Origin: Xanthoparmelia taractica
Taxonomy: Eukaryota; Ascomycota; Lecanoromycetes; Lecanorales; Parmeliaceae
Direction: 5' to 3'
Length of the DNA stretch: 64,000 nucleotides
NCBI GenBank assembly: GCA_033085395.1
Contig: JANQBS010000165.1
Span: forward strand, 26,838-90,837
Shown here: one piece after another, positions 35,490 through 46,139 of the stretch
How positions within the stretch are numbered: position 1 is the first letter of the stretch
How the letters are laid out: each line of letters starts with the position of its first letter
Made by a program: the position numbers and the translations under genes
The notes under the pieces: model-generated
Told to the model about the DNA's origin: nothing
What the model saw: only the letters and a program-made list of their open reading frames with translations
The model's database searches: none

Positions 35490-35844
35490 AAGTCTTGGAA
35501 CAGAACAGAAAGGTAACAGAGGCTTGCAAAGTCATGCGAATGACATTAGAAGAGCAAATACGAACCCTGGCTCCAGGACACGGAGTTGCTGTTTCCCTGC
35601 AGAAATATATCCGTATATGGTGCCCATCATGCCTACGACTTTCTGGAGTGAATCGAGCTACTTGTTCTGTGATGCCTGCAGTCTCTCCCGTATGAGAGGA
35701 TAAGTGCATACGATCCGAGCGATCTGGCGTCTCTAGTAGGCCTACTGTCGACCTTTGCATAGAACCAGCATGAGGAGAGCCGAGGAAAAGCTATGGGAGA
35801 CATCAGCTCCTTCGTCTAGCTCCCTATGCTGGGCACATATGGTG

Positions 35845-36295
35845 TCATACTATTCCAAATGTCCTCCGGGATAAAGCATGCAATTCTTCCTCTGATTCAC
35901 TCAAGAGCAAAGCCTAAAGGATGTCAATGATGAACATATTCACGAGTGATCTACCTCATACTTCCTCCACTACAGGACCGCCGAGACTCTGGCAGACAAA
36001 GATTAAGGGTCGAGAAGGACCATTGCAATGAGCTCCAGCGTCCTCAAATGGATCTGTCAACGGCTTGGCGGGCGAAAGTGTTTCAAGGTCTGCGCACTCA
36101 GACAATAATCTATGCGCCGCGTGGTTTAAAAATCCGAGCGGACATTCGCAAGGGTTTTGATTCTGATATCTGTAATACAGAGATCGTGCCTTCGAGAATT
36201 GTTTCGGGAGGGTCTCCTTGAACCATTCTGAACGGCCGAAGAAAGGTTCCCAGTCTTGGAGGTTCTGGTCAACCGGGTCCCCAACGAAGATGATG
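35845..36295 (-). pseudogene. Remnant of a SesB-like alpha/beta-hydrolase N-terminal domain
   Basis: On the minus strand, from an acceptor at 36296 to a TGA at 35847-35845, the frame resembles the SesB-type esterase domain found at the N-terminus of many fungal NLRs. It has SIIFVGDPVDQNLQDW (family: IIFVHGL...W), then WFKETLPKQFSKAR, then RPLIFVCQSLGGPVVEE with the GxSxGG-like nucleophile elbow. After a probable short intron it continues ALLLSESEEELH...RRTFGIV and stops. Downstream to 35490 only scattered similarity remains (for example SNVIRMTLQ) in other frames, with stops. The expected oxyanion HG is replaced by GD. It was probably once joined to the NACHT-ankyrin ORF. Confidence 0.68.
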
Positions 36296-37163
36296 CTATT
36301 CGACTTGTCAGTGAGATGGACAATGGGACGGAAATATTAACGTACTCGACCATGGCATCTTCGTTGGCCTGTATCTCTGCAATTTCAGCCATAAGGACAA
36401 ATGGCAGAAGACGTGTGGGAACTGGAAGCCAGGGTTATGGGGGAGGGGGGATGGACATATACTCACCGGTATGTAGATGACGCATCACTTGGCAAATGAT
36501 AGGATGATACTGAGGCGTATTGAGGCAGATGAATACCTGTGACAGGTAAGCGCCCCATAATTAGGCAGGGAGGCACGGCACTTTCCGTGACCTTGCGTTG
36601 ATGAATGGAGCATTATGGGTGATATTGATGCACAATCCAACTCGATTCTTTGATTGTTGGGGTCCAGCGTCCTTTTCCGGTGGGCAACCTGCAGTGCAAC
36701 AAGCAAGCGACGAAGCGAAAATAGGCGACGATAACTACAAGAGGCCGGTAGGAATTAAGCGATGCACATGCGATGCGCCAGACACAGCGGTCTTTTGTCG
36801 CAACATCTAAGAGAAAGCAGCTGAAATCGTCGCTTGTGCCATTTCCATCGGCATCAAGTACTCCATGCACTCACAACGATGTTTTTAAGCAGTAGAGCGA
36901 CTCGAAATAATGGCGCGAGACTTGATACAACGGATGCACATCTCGCAGAGCCTGAGCCTCCGCTCACTGCGCGAACAGGCGTGACGCTTCCTGAGTAACT
37001 CCAGTGTGTGTAAGAGCCTCATTACGTTTTGGGATCCTGAAGGCAATACTCCAGAGTGGCAGCCTTGCTTCCAAGATGGCTGCATGCCACCCAAATTCTT
37101 CTCGGATCATTCTTAGCCTTCACCCCTTCATTCTTCTTAACACATCATCACAGATATGTAGCC
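36296..37163. other. Intergenic region between NLR relic and zinc-finger/ankyrin gene
   Basis: May contain the 5' exon(s) and promoter of the original NLR on the minus strand (a GTGAGT donor at 36467 precedes the SesB-like exon) and the promoter of the plus-strand gene. No domain recognised. Confidence 0.45.
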
Positions 37164-38799
37164 ATGGAGAACAGCCTTAGGCCAGCGCCAAACACTCGAC
37201 ACATGCAAAAGTGTAGCGCCTGCCGACAACGAAAGAAACCGGTGAGGAGACTCGGACCGAGATTTATCCGAGACAGTCAAGGCAATGAGAAGTGACTAAT
37301 TCTCTTCTATTCTCGTAGTGCGATCCACACGACCGTGACTGGGAGAACAGTCAGCAGAAGTGTGACTACTGTGAAAGCCAAAAGCTACCGTGTGGGCCAA
37401 ACTTGAAGTACAAGGATGACCCTACAATCGTCCGGCGGCGTACAGGGTTCCCAGGAAATGATAATGCGGCAGGGAGCAATCAAGCAGAAGAACGACCGAT
37501 AGGACACCTAGGTGGAACAGCAGTCTCGTCAGGCCCAAACATTGCTGCTCCTACCACGCGCCGTATACGAGGAAGAAGCGGCGGCCCGCCGGATTCCAAC
37601 AGGATTGAAGATGGGACACAGCTCTTTGGCACTTCCTCTGTTGAGGATCTTGAGGAGAAGGCTATATCAAAGTAAACATGCCTATGCTGAAAGTACCGCA
37701 ATGAGATATACTGATATGTGCATCTGTTGTCAGGTTGCACGATTTCCATGCTCTAGGAACAACATTAGCATACGTATCCCAACCCAGTTTTGCCTACTGT
37801 CATGCTCATGGAGCTCAACAATATCACGACTTGTCGATCGAAGAGAAATTACATGAACTATTCCTAAATATATATGGGATCGCGATGGAAGCTAAGGCCT
37901 TAAATGAACCTCACATAGTCCGTTGGGTACTTTTTGCGCTTGTGTTTGCGTTAGACCAATACCCCCGATTGATGGACAATCGGAAACGACACATTCTGTT
38001 GAAGACAGCCCTTGTATTTCAGGAGCTAGGTCATCAGTGGGAGTTCGAACACACACTCTTGAAGATTGCGAGAATGTACAAAGTGTCAGCGTTGCCCTCT
38101 CCAGACGACCCTTTCCACCTGTTGGCCACGTCATTCTCAAAATCTTCCGTGTCCACAAGGCGTGTCCTTGGAGACCGTTGGAATGAGACGGTCGGTGGCA
38201 ATTATATTGATCCGAACCTGAGCGTGCCACCTCTACATACCGCCGTACAACATCGTCACCCCAGAGTAGTGACACTCTTGTTGAACCCTAACGACTATAG
38301 CTCCTCGCAGCTAGGCCCCTCTCTGACTACTTCCTCGGATTTTGCACTCAACGTTGATGAAAGGGACCTCAACAATAGGACTGCTCTCTTTGCGGCCGCC
38401 GCTAGTGGAGACAAGCTTTGTTGTCTGGCTCTCCTTATTGGTGGGGCCGACGCCAATACTCGAGATGAAAATGGCCATACTGCTCTCGAGATGGCTGCCA
38501 GAGGAGGCAACCTCGAGATTGTGAAGACTTTAATCCATTATAAGGCGACTGTAAATCCCGACATCACATATTGCTCGTCTCCACCATTGCATGCCGCTAT
38601 CGAGAGTGAGAACTCCCAGATTGACATCATCTATCATCTACTCGATTGCGGTGCCCAGGTCGATCTTCGAAGAATTGCCGACCAGAAGCACGCGATAGAT
38701 CTTGCTACTGACCGAGGGTACCTTGGACTGGCAGAAGTTATGCGCCGCAGGGTTCCCGTCATGAGCTCAACCCCCTTTTTGGCCCATATCGTGTCCTAG
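37164..38799 (+). CDS. Zn2Cys6-like finger protein with ankyrin repeats
   Basis: Inferred exons are 37164-37241, 37319-37671 and 37734-38799, with introns of 77 and 62 nt, giving 498 aa. Splicing assembles a six-cysteine motif CX2CX6CX13CX2CX6C (QKCSACRQRKKP then CDPHDRDWENSQQKCDYCESQKLPC). This is the GAL4-type binuclear cluster pattern with a long middle loop, and the first intron falls exactly before the third Cys. A helical region follows (IEEKLHELFLNIYG...), then about four ankyrin repeats (PPLHTAVQHRHPRVVTLLLN, RTALFAAAASGDKLCCLALLIGGADANTRD, HTALEMAARGGNLEIVKTLI, PPLHAAIESEN). It lacks the fungal-specific transcription-factor middle domain. A DNA-binding or protein-binding role is inferred. 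It is head-to-head with the NLR. Confidence 0.85.
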
Positions 38800-40619
38800 G
38801 CCAGAGGGGGGTCGTAAGTCGTGTCACCATACCACGGAACATACCCAGCATCTCCACAACGTTCGTACATAAATCATGAACAGACTTCTTGGCCGTATTA
38901 CCAGTTAACGAATTACGAATCTCCATTGTCACTCACGAGCCCTATATTTGCAACCACAATAAATGCCACGCATTCAGTTCAACGACAATTTAGGCGGCTA
39001 GCGTTCCCAGGTTCAGCACTTCTCAGCGCCGAGGCTTTTTGGAGAGCTGCAAAAACTCGCGAGGGATTTCGTTTGTTCTTATCCGGCCGTTGGAGTCGGG
39101 TGCCATAGAGCATTAGATGGTTCGATGGTCCAGTCCGTATTGGACACCTCTAGAGGCCTTTGGATGGCACAGCTCACGCATGACCGAAGAGATGCCGCCC
39201 TACCTTCAAGTAATTGATTAGGAGGGATTGATGTATATAAACACGCTCACAATAGTCTATGCCCGTTACTACCGTCTACTGTATCAGTGCTATTGGTGTG
39301 GATCTTATCACCTTTGCGATTGTAAGCCACTTCCTGTGTCATGGCACGTAACCTCAATGGCTCTAGCCACTGCTGTTGTTGTCGGGTACTTGCGTCCCAA
39401 TAACAGCTAACCTTTCATCCGTCAGAGACATTGCTCCGATGCTCATGTTTTCGAGCCCATTCACGAATATGTCCCAATAATTGCTATAGTCATGGTAATT
39501 TGCATGCTAACAAAGCAACAAATTTGAACAAGCAGGTTTGCTGAGGTACATGAATACATGTGTCCGTATTAGCGATCACTCTTTCTGCTGGTCTCCTCAT
39601 CAATGGGTCGAAGAGCTGTACCCTAGATTACCATGGTGGGCAGGGCATACCCTCAACTACAGAAGTACCGGGTTCTCTCTACCCAACATTCCCACATTCT
39701 TGGCCCGATAATCGATCATCCAAACAATGTCGTCCTATGTACCTTTTCTACTCGCGAGGCTAAAAAGTCAGCTAATCGCCCTCCTGCCCTCTTAGAAAGG
39801 GATATTTAGACCCATTGTTCTGATGTTCGCCACCGAGTATGTATGTATTTGCCCCCTCCCTGGAGCTTCAGCCATGGTCAAGTTGATCATCCATTTCTAT
39901 TAGCACCCAATGAGATGGCATTTTCCAACCACCCTTCAGCTCAACGTACTACTAAGTCTGGATTGATCGGCGTCAGAATTTTAGCGTTGGCGCTTAGAGA
40001 CCAGAGGAAGTACGAGTACAGCTAGGATGGTCTTTTGCAACAAATCGCTGAGAGGCCTGCCATACTTGGGGAGACAACTAATTGAAGCATGGAAAGGCAT
40101 ACAGCTGTACGGCATAAGCGGCCTTCGATCTGGGGAGTGGGCCCCCCATTTCAGTCATTCCCTAGAGTCCAGGTAGGCAATTGGCAGCTGCATGATTGGA
40201 TTTAAGTCGATGCAGGGCATAGCGGAAAACAATGCCAATGCAGGCTCTGCATTAACAAGGCAGAGTCCCTCGACCTTTGCGGCCGCACGACACGGAATAT
40301 TGGGATGGAAACAGGTCTCTTATGACTGGTCTTTGGAAAGCTTCCATATGAACCGTGGAGGCAGACGACTATGATCGATCATGGCGGAGTTAGGATGTCT
40401 GTAGCATATGACTAGTTCTGAAGATTCAATGGATGGCGCAGCAGAAGTGCATGCCTTTGGAGACGCTTGCAGGGAGGCTGTGCCAGAGGCGCATGCATCA
40501 TGCATGCATCGTCTATATTGAGCTGTCTTTATCGGCGCTGAGAGGGCCGTGCGTCCAGAGTGATATGGTGCAAGAGTCTGTCTCTCCAGCTGAATTTTGC
40601 ATCACTGAAATGATCAAAG
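38800..40619. other. Gene-poor region
   Basis: Short ORFs only. A nested palindromic run built on GCATGC/ATGCAT lies at about 40489-40510. No domain recognised. Confidence 0.5.
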
Positions 40620-42506
40620 ATGACTGAGACGGCGAGGAAGAAGAATCTCGTGGCGACGAAGCCGAAACGGACGGTGCGGAAACAGGTCGCCAAGACCTCC
40701 CGACCAACGACATGCTCAACCCCTCCGTGCCCTCCAATCAACCCACCGTTGCCATTGCGAACACGGTCACATCCTCAGCTTGACCAACCTCCTCGATATT
40801 CCTTTCTGTTCCCTCCGGAGCAGATAATCTTACCCCAACGCCCCCTTCAATCCCTGCACTCACCTTCCCATACATTTCTCCCAATCTCCAGTAGCCCTCC
40901 CCCACCATCAGCAACGAATAACGGCTTTCCGACCGCTTCATTGGTTTCGCCTCTCTCCCGACCAGCCTTCAATCCACAGCGTCACGTCGATGACATCTTC
41001 GTTGAGCAGCAACGGCCGAGCGCGGAGGCTATAGCTCACGAAGCTCTGCGTGATCTCATCTCGACGAAATTTGACTCGGTAATAACCTCGATCGATGGCG
41101 AGCAGTTTGATGGGGACGAGCAAGAGCTTTTTGTACAGGATGATATACAGTCAGGTATCAGAGGAGGATGGGGGCTGGCAAGTCGACAGGTATCTCGGGG
41201 CGCCAACAGAGCCATAACTACCGCGGTCGTTGGCACGAACTATTTCGCCAAGGTCAACCTGTATGCAAATTCGAGACTGCCGCCCAACCTGCCTCCATTG
41301 CAACTGTAAGGCATTCCGCTCCGCTAGGCTCATTTCGCTACTTTGACTACTGACGGCAAGATCCCTAGCTACCTACCGTCCTTCCCTCTGCTATGCCTCG
41401 CAGCACAGTACTCGCAACGAGCCTACAATAAGCCTACAGGGAATGAGAGGGAGGCTTTCGTCAACGCGGACTGGCGGATGGGCACTAAAGCCATGGTTAT
41501 CAAGTCTATGCCAATCGATGATATGAATTGCGTGGTATTTGCCATACGTGGAAGCCAGACCTTCATGGACTGGGCTGTTAACCTGAATTCGTCGCCAGTG
41601 TCACCCAAGGACTTTTTGGTAAAATAACGCGTACATATTCCTAGCTGTGCAAAGCTTACGCTTCTTAAGGATGATCCCGGCAACCTCTGCCACTCAGGGT
41701 TCTTGTCGGTAGCCCGCAAGATGATCAAGCCGGTGGCTACTCGTCTTAGATCTCTACTTGCGGAAAACCCTGCGCGCAGTAGCTGCTCCCTACTCATGAC
41801 GGGCCACTCCGCGGGCGGAGCAGTGGCAACTCTACTCTACGCACATATGCTCGCAGAGCAGGTGAGATCAGAGCTCAACACCCTGACTGGCTGTACGTAT
41901 TCGTGCCTTTGCCTTACCAAATGGTGACCTTTTTGGAGTACGGCTTACACTATCCTAGGCTTCAAGCGGATACATTGTCTCACATTCGGCACGCCACCAA
42001 TTTCGCTTCTCCCACTCACGAAGCCTCCCACCCTCCACTACAAGAAGTCCCTCTTCATGTCGTTCATAAATGAAGGCGACCCAGTTCCTCGAGCAGATAA
42101 AGCCTATGTCCGCTCTCTGCTCAACTTATACGCCTCACCCGCCCCAGGCTCCAAGTGCATTGCATCTTTACCTACCCCAAAGCCATGCAAGCGGAAGGGG
42201 AAGGCAAGGCCCAAGAAGACAACAGGCCAGCAAGATAACGCTCTAACTGCATATACTGGACCTGTCCACTCCCCAGTGTGGAGTGTCCCGGCTGGCGCGC
42301 TGTCAAATGCTGGCCGCTTGGTTGTACTACGACAGAATAAGAATCCCTCTGCAGGGGCTGAGGATGATATCAAAGCAGAGATCACTTGTGATCAGGAGTT
42401 GAGGGGTGTGATTTTCGGAGATCCAGTAATGCACATGATGAAGGTCTACGCGAGAAGGGTAGAGATCCTGGCGACCAAAGCTGTCACGGCTAAAATATGG
42501 GGCTGA
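40620..42506 (+). CDS. Class 3 lipase (alpha/beta-hydrolase)
   Basis: Triacylglycerol lipase-type hydrolase. Inferred exons are 40620-41305, 41369-41618, 41670-41892 and 41959-42506, with introns of 63, 51 and 66 nt, giving 568 aa. The first ~110 residues are basic then Pro/Ser-rich and lack a signal peptide, suggesting an intracellular enzyme. Class 3 landmarks are VVFAIRGSQTFMDWAVNL (oxyanion region), the nucleophile elbow GHSAGG (~357), LTFGTPP after the third intron, the candidate Asp in NEGDPVPRAD, and a C-terminal His in DPVMHMMKVY. The acceptors of introns 1 and 2 were chosen by phase. The substrate could be a neutral or membrane lipid. Confidence 0.88.
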
Positions 42507-43164
42507 ATGCCCGCGAAGGAAGCACACTAATAAGTGAATGGGGTAGCGATGGTGCTAACATGATTTCTATATCATTCGGTCGTTGTTCGTTTTTAAGCGC
42601 CCTATAAGCCCCATGTGGCTGGATCCTTGTGTGCTCAAGGGCGGCTCAATATTATACGGCTTATGCTTTGTCATTCTTGTATCAGGGTTGGAAAGGGTGT
42701 CTATGACGACCAACTTTCTTTCCTTTCACATACTCAATGAAACAAGCTTCAGTTGAGTCTGCCTATGTTGCTCCCAGCATCAGATTCAGCACCAAGGCGA
42801 CATACGCTTTGCTTGGATCAACCACCCATTCAGCCATCAACTTCTCTCTGCACCGATCTACCATCGCTGATCAGAGAAAATTCATGGATATTGGTGCGTG
42901 ACCAACTATTGTAAAAGCAACCATCACTTCTTTCACGACTTTCGTACTGTGGTAAGCTGTTAGTAGGCGATTGCTTTGGCTGAGCAGCGCTGTGGCTTTG
43001 CGAGAGGAGGGTCAGAAGGACACGAGCGGATCGGATCGGATCGTATTTATGTGGTGAAGCAAGAGTGTCTGCTTAGCATGGTTTCGAACAGAGCGACGAC
43101 GCCAAAATGAGAGACCAGGCGGTGGTAGTCTCACCGAGGGCGTTCGCGTCGTTTAGTGTTATAC
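42507..43164. other. Convergent intergenic region
   Basis: Between the lipase (+) and the frameshifted secreted-protein gene (-); nothing recognised. Confidence 0.45.
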
Positions 43165-44670
43165 TCAGAATTCATTCATGAACAACGGTTGGATTTCGAA
43201 TTGATACCTGCATCCAAGAACTTTATAAGAGAGATATATGGTTGCTATGATGTAAAATCTAACATCCCAATAGGAGGGACATTCTATGTTTTTCTTTGTT
43301 CCTACCACATCTAGCGCGATGCTAATCTCTCCATTATCACCTGCGACGGCCAGTCAGTCCACCATCTCCAAACGCTACAGCTATGCATGTTCAATCAAAG
43401 TTCTGCAATAGAGTCCTATATACTTGAAATGACTTACCGAGCCCGACCCCTGTGCCTGTGAAACCATGATGAACGCACATGGTATTCACAGCTACCCCAG
43501 CTGCCCATATATCGAACCACCTAGCGTCCGTAGGTGGCAAATTGTGAGGCATAGTCACCTCGATGTAGCATGATGCCGGAGTTGTTGGCGCTGAAAGGGC
43601 ATCAGCGTGCGGCGGTATGAGCTGAGTGAGATATCTAACAAGACGGTAGATGGAAGCACGGGCGGAGGGATGAGATCTAGGACCGTGGAGCTATACAAAT
43701 CACAGATACTCACCGACGTCAAAAGCCTTTGGAAGCCTACCATGAATGGGGCCCCAACCACCGGTGGTTCCAAAAGGGTATCACCTTCTTATACGCCGGA
43801 ACAGTCGTGAGTACTGCATCACAACTCTCCACTGACGGAGCAGCGGACGGTCTAGGTTCGCAATGGACAACGGGTTCGTATTTCCTGATGGCTATTTGCA
43901 GATCATCGTAACGAGCTGGGTCGATGAGGAGTCAGTACTGATTCGTTCCTTGAGGTAGTAGCCAAGACCCAGAGACTCGATGGAAGGTTTGTTGTTGGCT
44001 GTGTGTGATAGACTATTGGGAGGGTAAGGAAGGACTTACTGAAATCCCTAATAACCCCACCTTTCCCCTGCATGATCACACACTGTTGAAGAACTGTCTT
44101 GGCGCTCTCTGAGATTAAATCGCCAGTAGCTTCATCACCGACGGAGGTGCGTTTGAATGAGACGTCCTGAATGAAGGCTTTACGATCAACATCGGCTCTT
44201 CAACTTAAATTCGCGGGTTTACGAAATATTTTACAGATAATGTAGAAGATCACCTGCCCCTGTAACATGCTTAAGAGCTTTGCAAAACCACTATGAGATA
44301 GAATAAAAGCGCAAAAGGAAATAGGGCAACGTACGATGGCACAGTTCCCATCATCACTCAAATAACGAATGGGCACAATCATGTCATTGGGAGAAGCATC
44401 ATGGGCATCCCGGCGTGGAATGAATCGATGAGAGTGAGACGAGCGATGTATCTTTTGCCAGGCATCGTTGCAGCTCGCAACGTTCATCTCTTCGCCATGA
44501 GCTCTAGTGCGCGTTGTACCCGAAACGCTTGTAAGACCGAGGAATGTCTGGTTGAGGTGATTGCTGCTGCTGGAGAGATCTGGATTGATGAGTGAAAGCG
44601 AAGGGGGAAGAGACAATCCAGATATACAAATGGCGAAGAAAGGGAAAAGACCTGCGGATGATGACCGCAT
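43165..44670 (-). pseudogene. Secreted Cys-containing protein, one frameshift
   Basis: Inferred exons on the minus strand are 44670-44335, 44166-44040, 43915-43714, 43590-43438 and 43340-43165. The N-terminus MRSSSAGLFPFFAICISGLSL is a likely signal peptide. Successive exons give DDGNCAIDVSFKRTS, QQCVIMQGKGGVIRDF, IAIRKYEPVVHCEP..SCDAV, SCYIEVTMPHN and WFDIWAAGVAVNTMC, the pattern of an uncharacterised fungal secreted-protein family with spaced Cys residues. The summed exon length is 994 nt, one more than a multiple of three. The extra base lies near a four-base T run (plus-strand A at 43772-43775), after which the family reading continues in another frame. Unshifted, translation stops at 43737. 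It could be a young pseudogene or a base-calling error. Confidence 0.65.
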
Positions 44671-46139
44671 TTGGGTCTCGAGACTCGAAAAGCTCTAAAG
44701 AGAATCTTCACCAGATAGCTGTAGTGGAAGTGCGAAGGAGGAAATCATCAGGCCAGAAATAAAAAGCACTTGCATGACATTTGCCCCCCAAGGTGTCCCT
44801 CTGGCGGCAGTTTCAATGGGTAGGCGAAATATACCTCATGAATCAAGGATGGAAAGCGCCTTATACTGACTGAGACTTCCAATCCGGGACGGGCGCCTGA
44901 ACTCTTTGCGCTTTTTCCGCCGCGGATAGGAAGGAATAGAAACAAGTGAGCCACCCTTCCCAAAGCCCTGGTTCAAGACTGCAGACCATCCAAATACTGG
45001 CCCAAGTCGGTAAAGAAGATCGACAAAGACGATATTGAGGCAGATGAAGCAGATTCTTTCGACCAGTAGATGACGAGGTCATCCCACGAGGTCATCCCAA
45101 GTCTACGGAGGTAGCTTGTACTCCCGTCTCAAGTCGTGGAAAGCAGTACTTGACGGTTGAATAGTACAAAAGATCAGCGTGGCGGACAAAGGCTGTCACT
45201 AAAGATATAGGTAGTTGACGAGCATGGTCGGATTAAAGTTGTCCTAGCAGCGTAGGATATGACTGTACTCGCAGTAGCTTCCCAATTAGAAAGACCGCTG
45301 GGTAGGGTAAATTCTACATTTTTCTTGTTACTATCTATGGCGCTCGCAATTGTCGCACCTGAGATGATACAACTCCTTGCAATGCCAATAATAGCAGTTC
45401 TACAAAGGGATCGTTATTTCTTTCTTATACCCTACCTACGGGAGTGCACAGACGTGGGATGTTTATATTCGGATTAATACTTAAAGATGACATGCAAAGA
45501 AGAGGGTGTCGAAATAATACCACCACTTTCCGAAAGCTGATGGACCAACTCTCGCCTTTGCATCAGCATGAACCCTCGAGTATGGCTGAAAATGTGAGGA
45601 TACAGGAACGTAGGCTAGGACTCAGTCTCTTCTGCGGACATGAGACCGCTATTCTTTGAATCTTTGACAGGTCGTAGTGCTATATATCAGCCTCTAACTC
45701 CTAATGATCGAAGCGTCCAAGCATCGGCCGCGAGGCTATATGTCTGGAATGGAACTTTGTCGTGCCATGAAACTCCCGGTCTTGCCGCTGGCCAGCAAAG
45801 TGGGCTTAGGCTTAGATGATTTCAATCCCTTCTACACTTCTGAGATTTCAAAGCTCGTTGAATACGATGCATTGTATTGCACTGCGTGCACTGTCAAAAT
45901 TGTGAGACTAAAGACTTTGCGGAAAGTTTGCCGAGTAGGTGAACTTCAGCGCGCGAGATAATCGCATTGAAAAGCCATTGGCGAATGCTTCCTAGTCTTC
46001 CTTGGACCTGAAAGGTCTTTGATGGTGGTATGGATTTCATGCCATAATAGGGCAAGTAGTACAAGCTCCTTATGCTTCTCCCAATCCTCCGAGCCCGAGT
46101 GGCTTATTCCCTTCCTAACTCACATCCTATCATCCCAAC
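44671..46139. other. Gene-poor region
   Basis: Promoter side of both the secreted-protein relic (-) and ILV3 (+). An 85-codon open stretch at 45704-45961 begins with ATG but resembles nothing I know. Confidence 0.45.

Noticed and set aside
35482..35703. Plus-strand ORFs opposite the NLR 5' flank
   Set aside because: No domain signal; the minus strand here has weak but ordered similarity to NLR N-terminal sequence.
40489..40512. GCATGC/ATGCAT palindromic cluster as a regulatory element
   Set aside because: Short simple-sequence palindrome with no gene start within 100 bp in the right orientation other than the lipase; evidence too thin for a separate site.
43555..43773. 72-codon minus ORF starting MEPPVVGAPF
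   Set aside because: Out of frame with the secreted-protein family reading of the same exon, and it runs through a clear GTGAGT donor.
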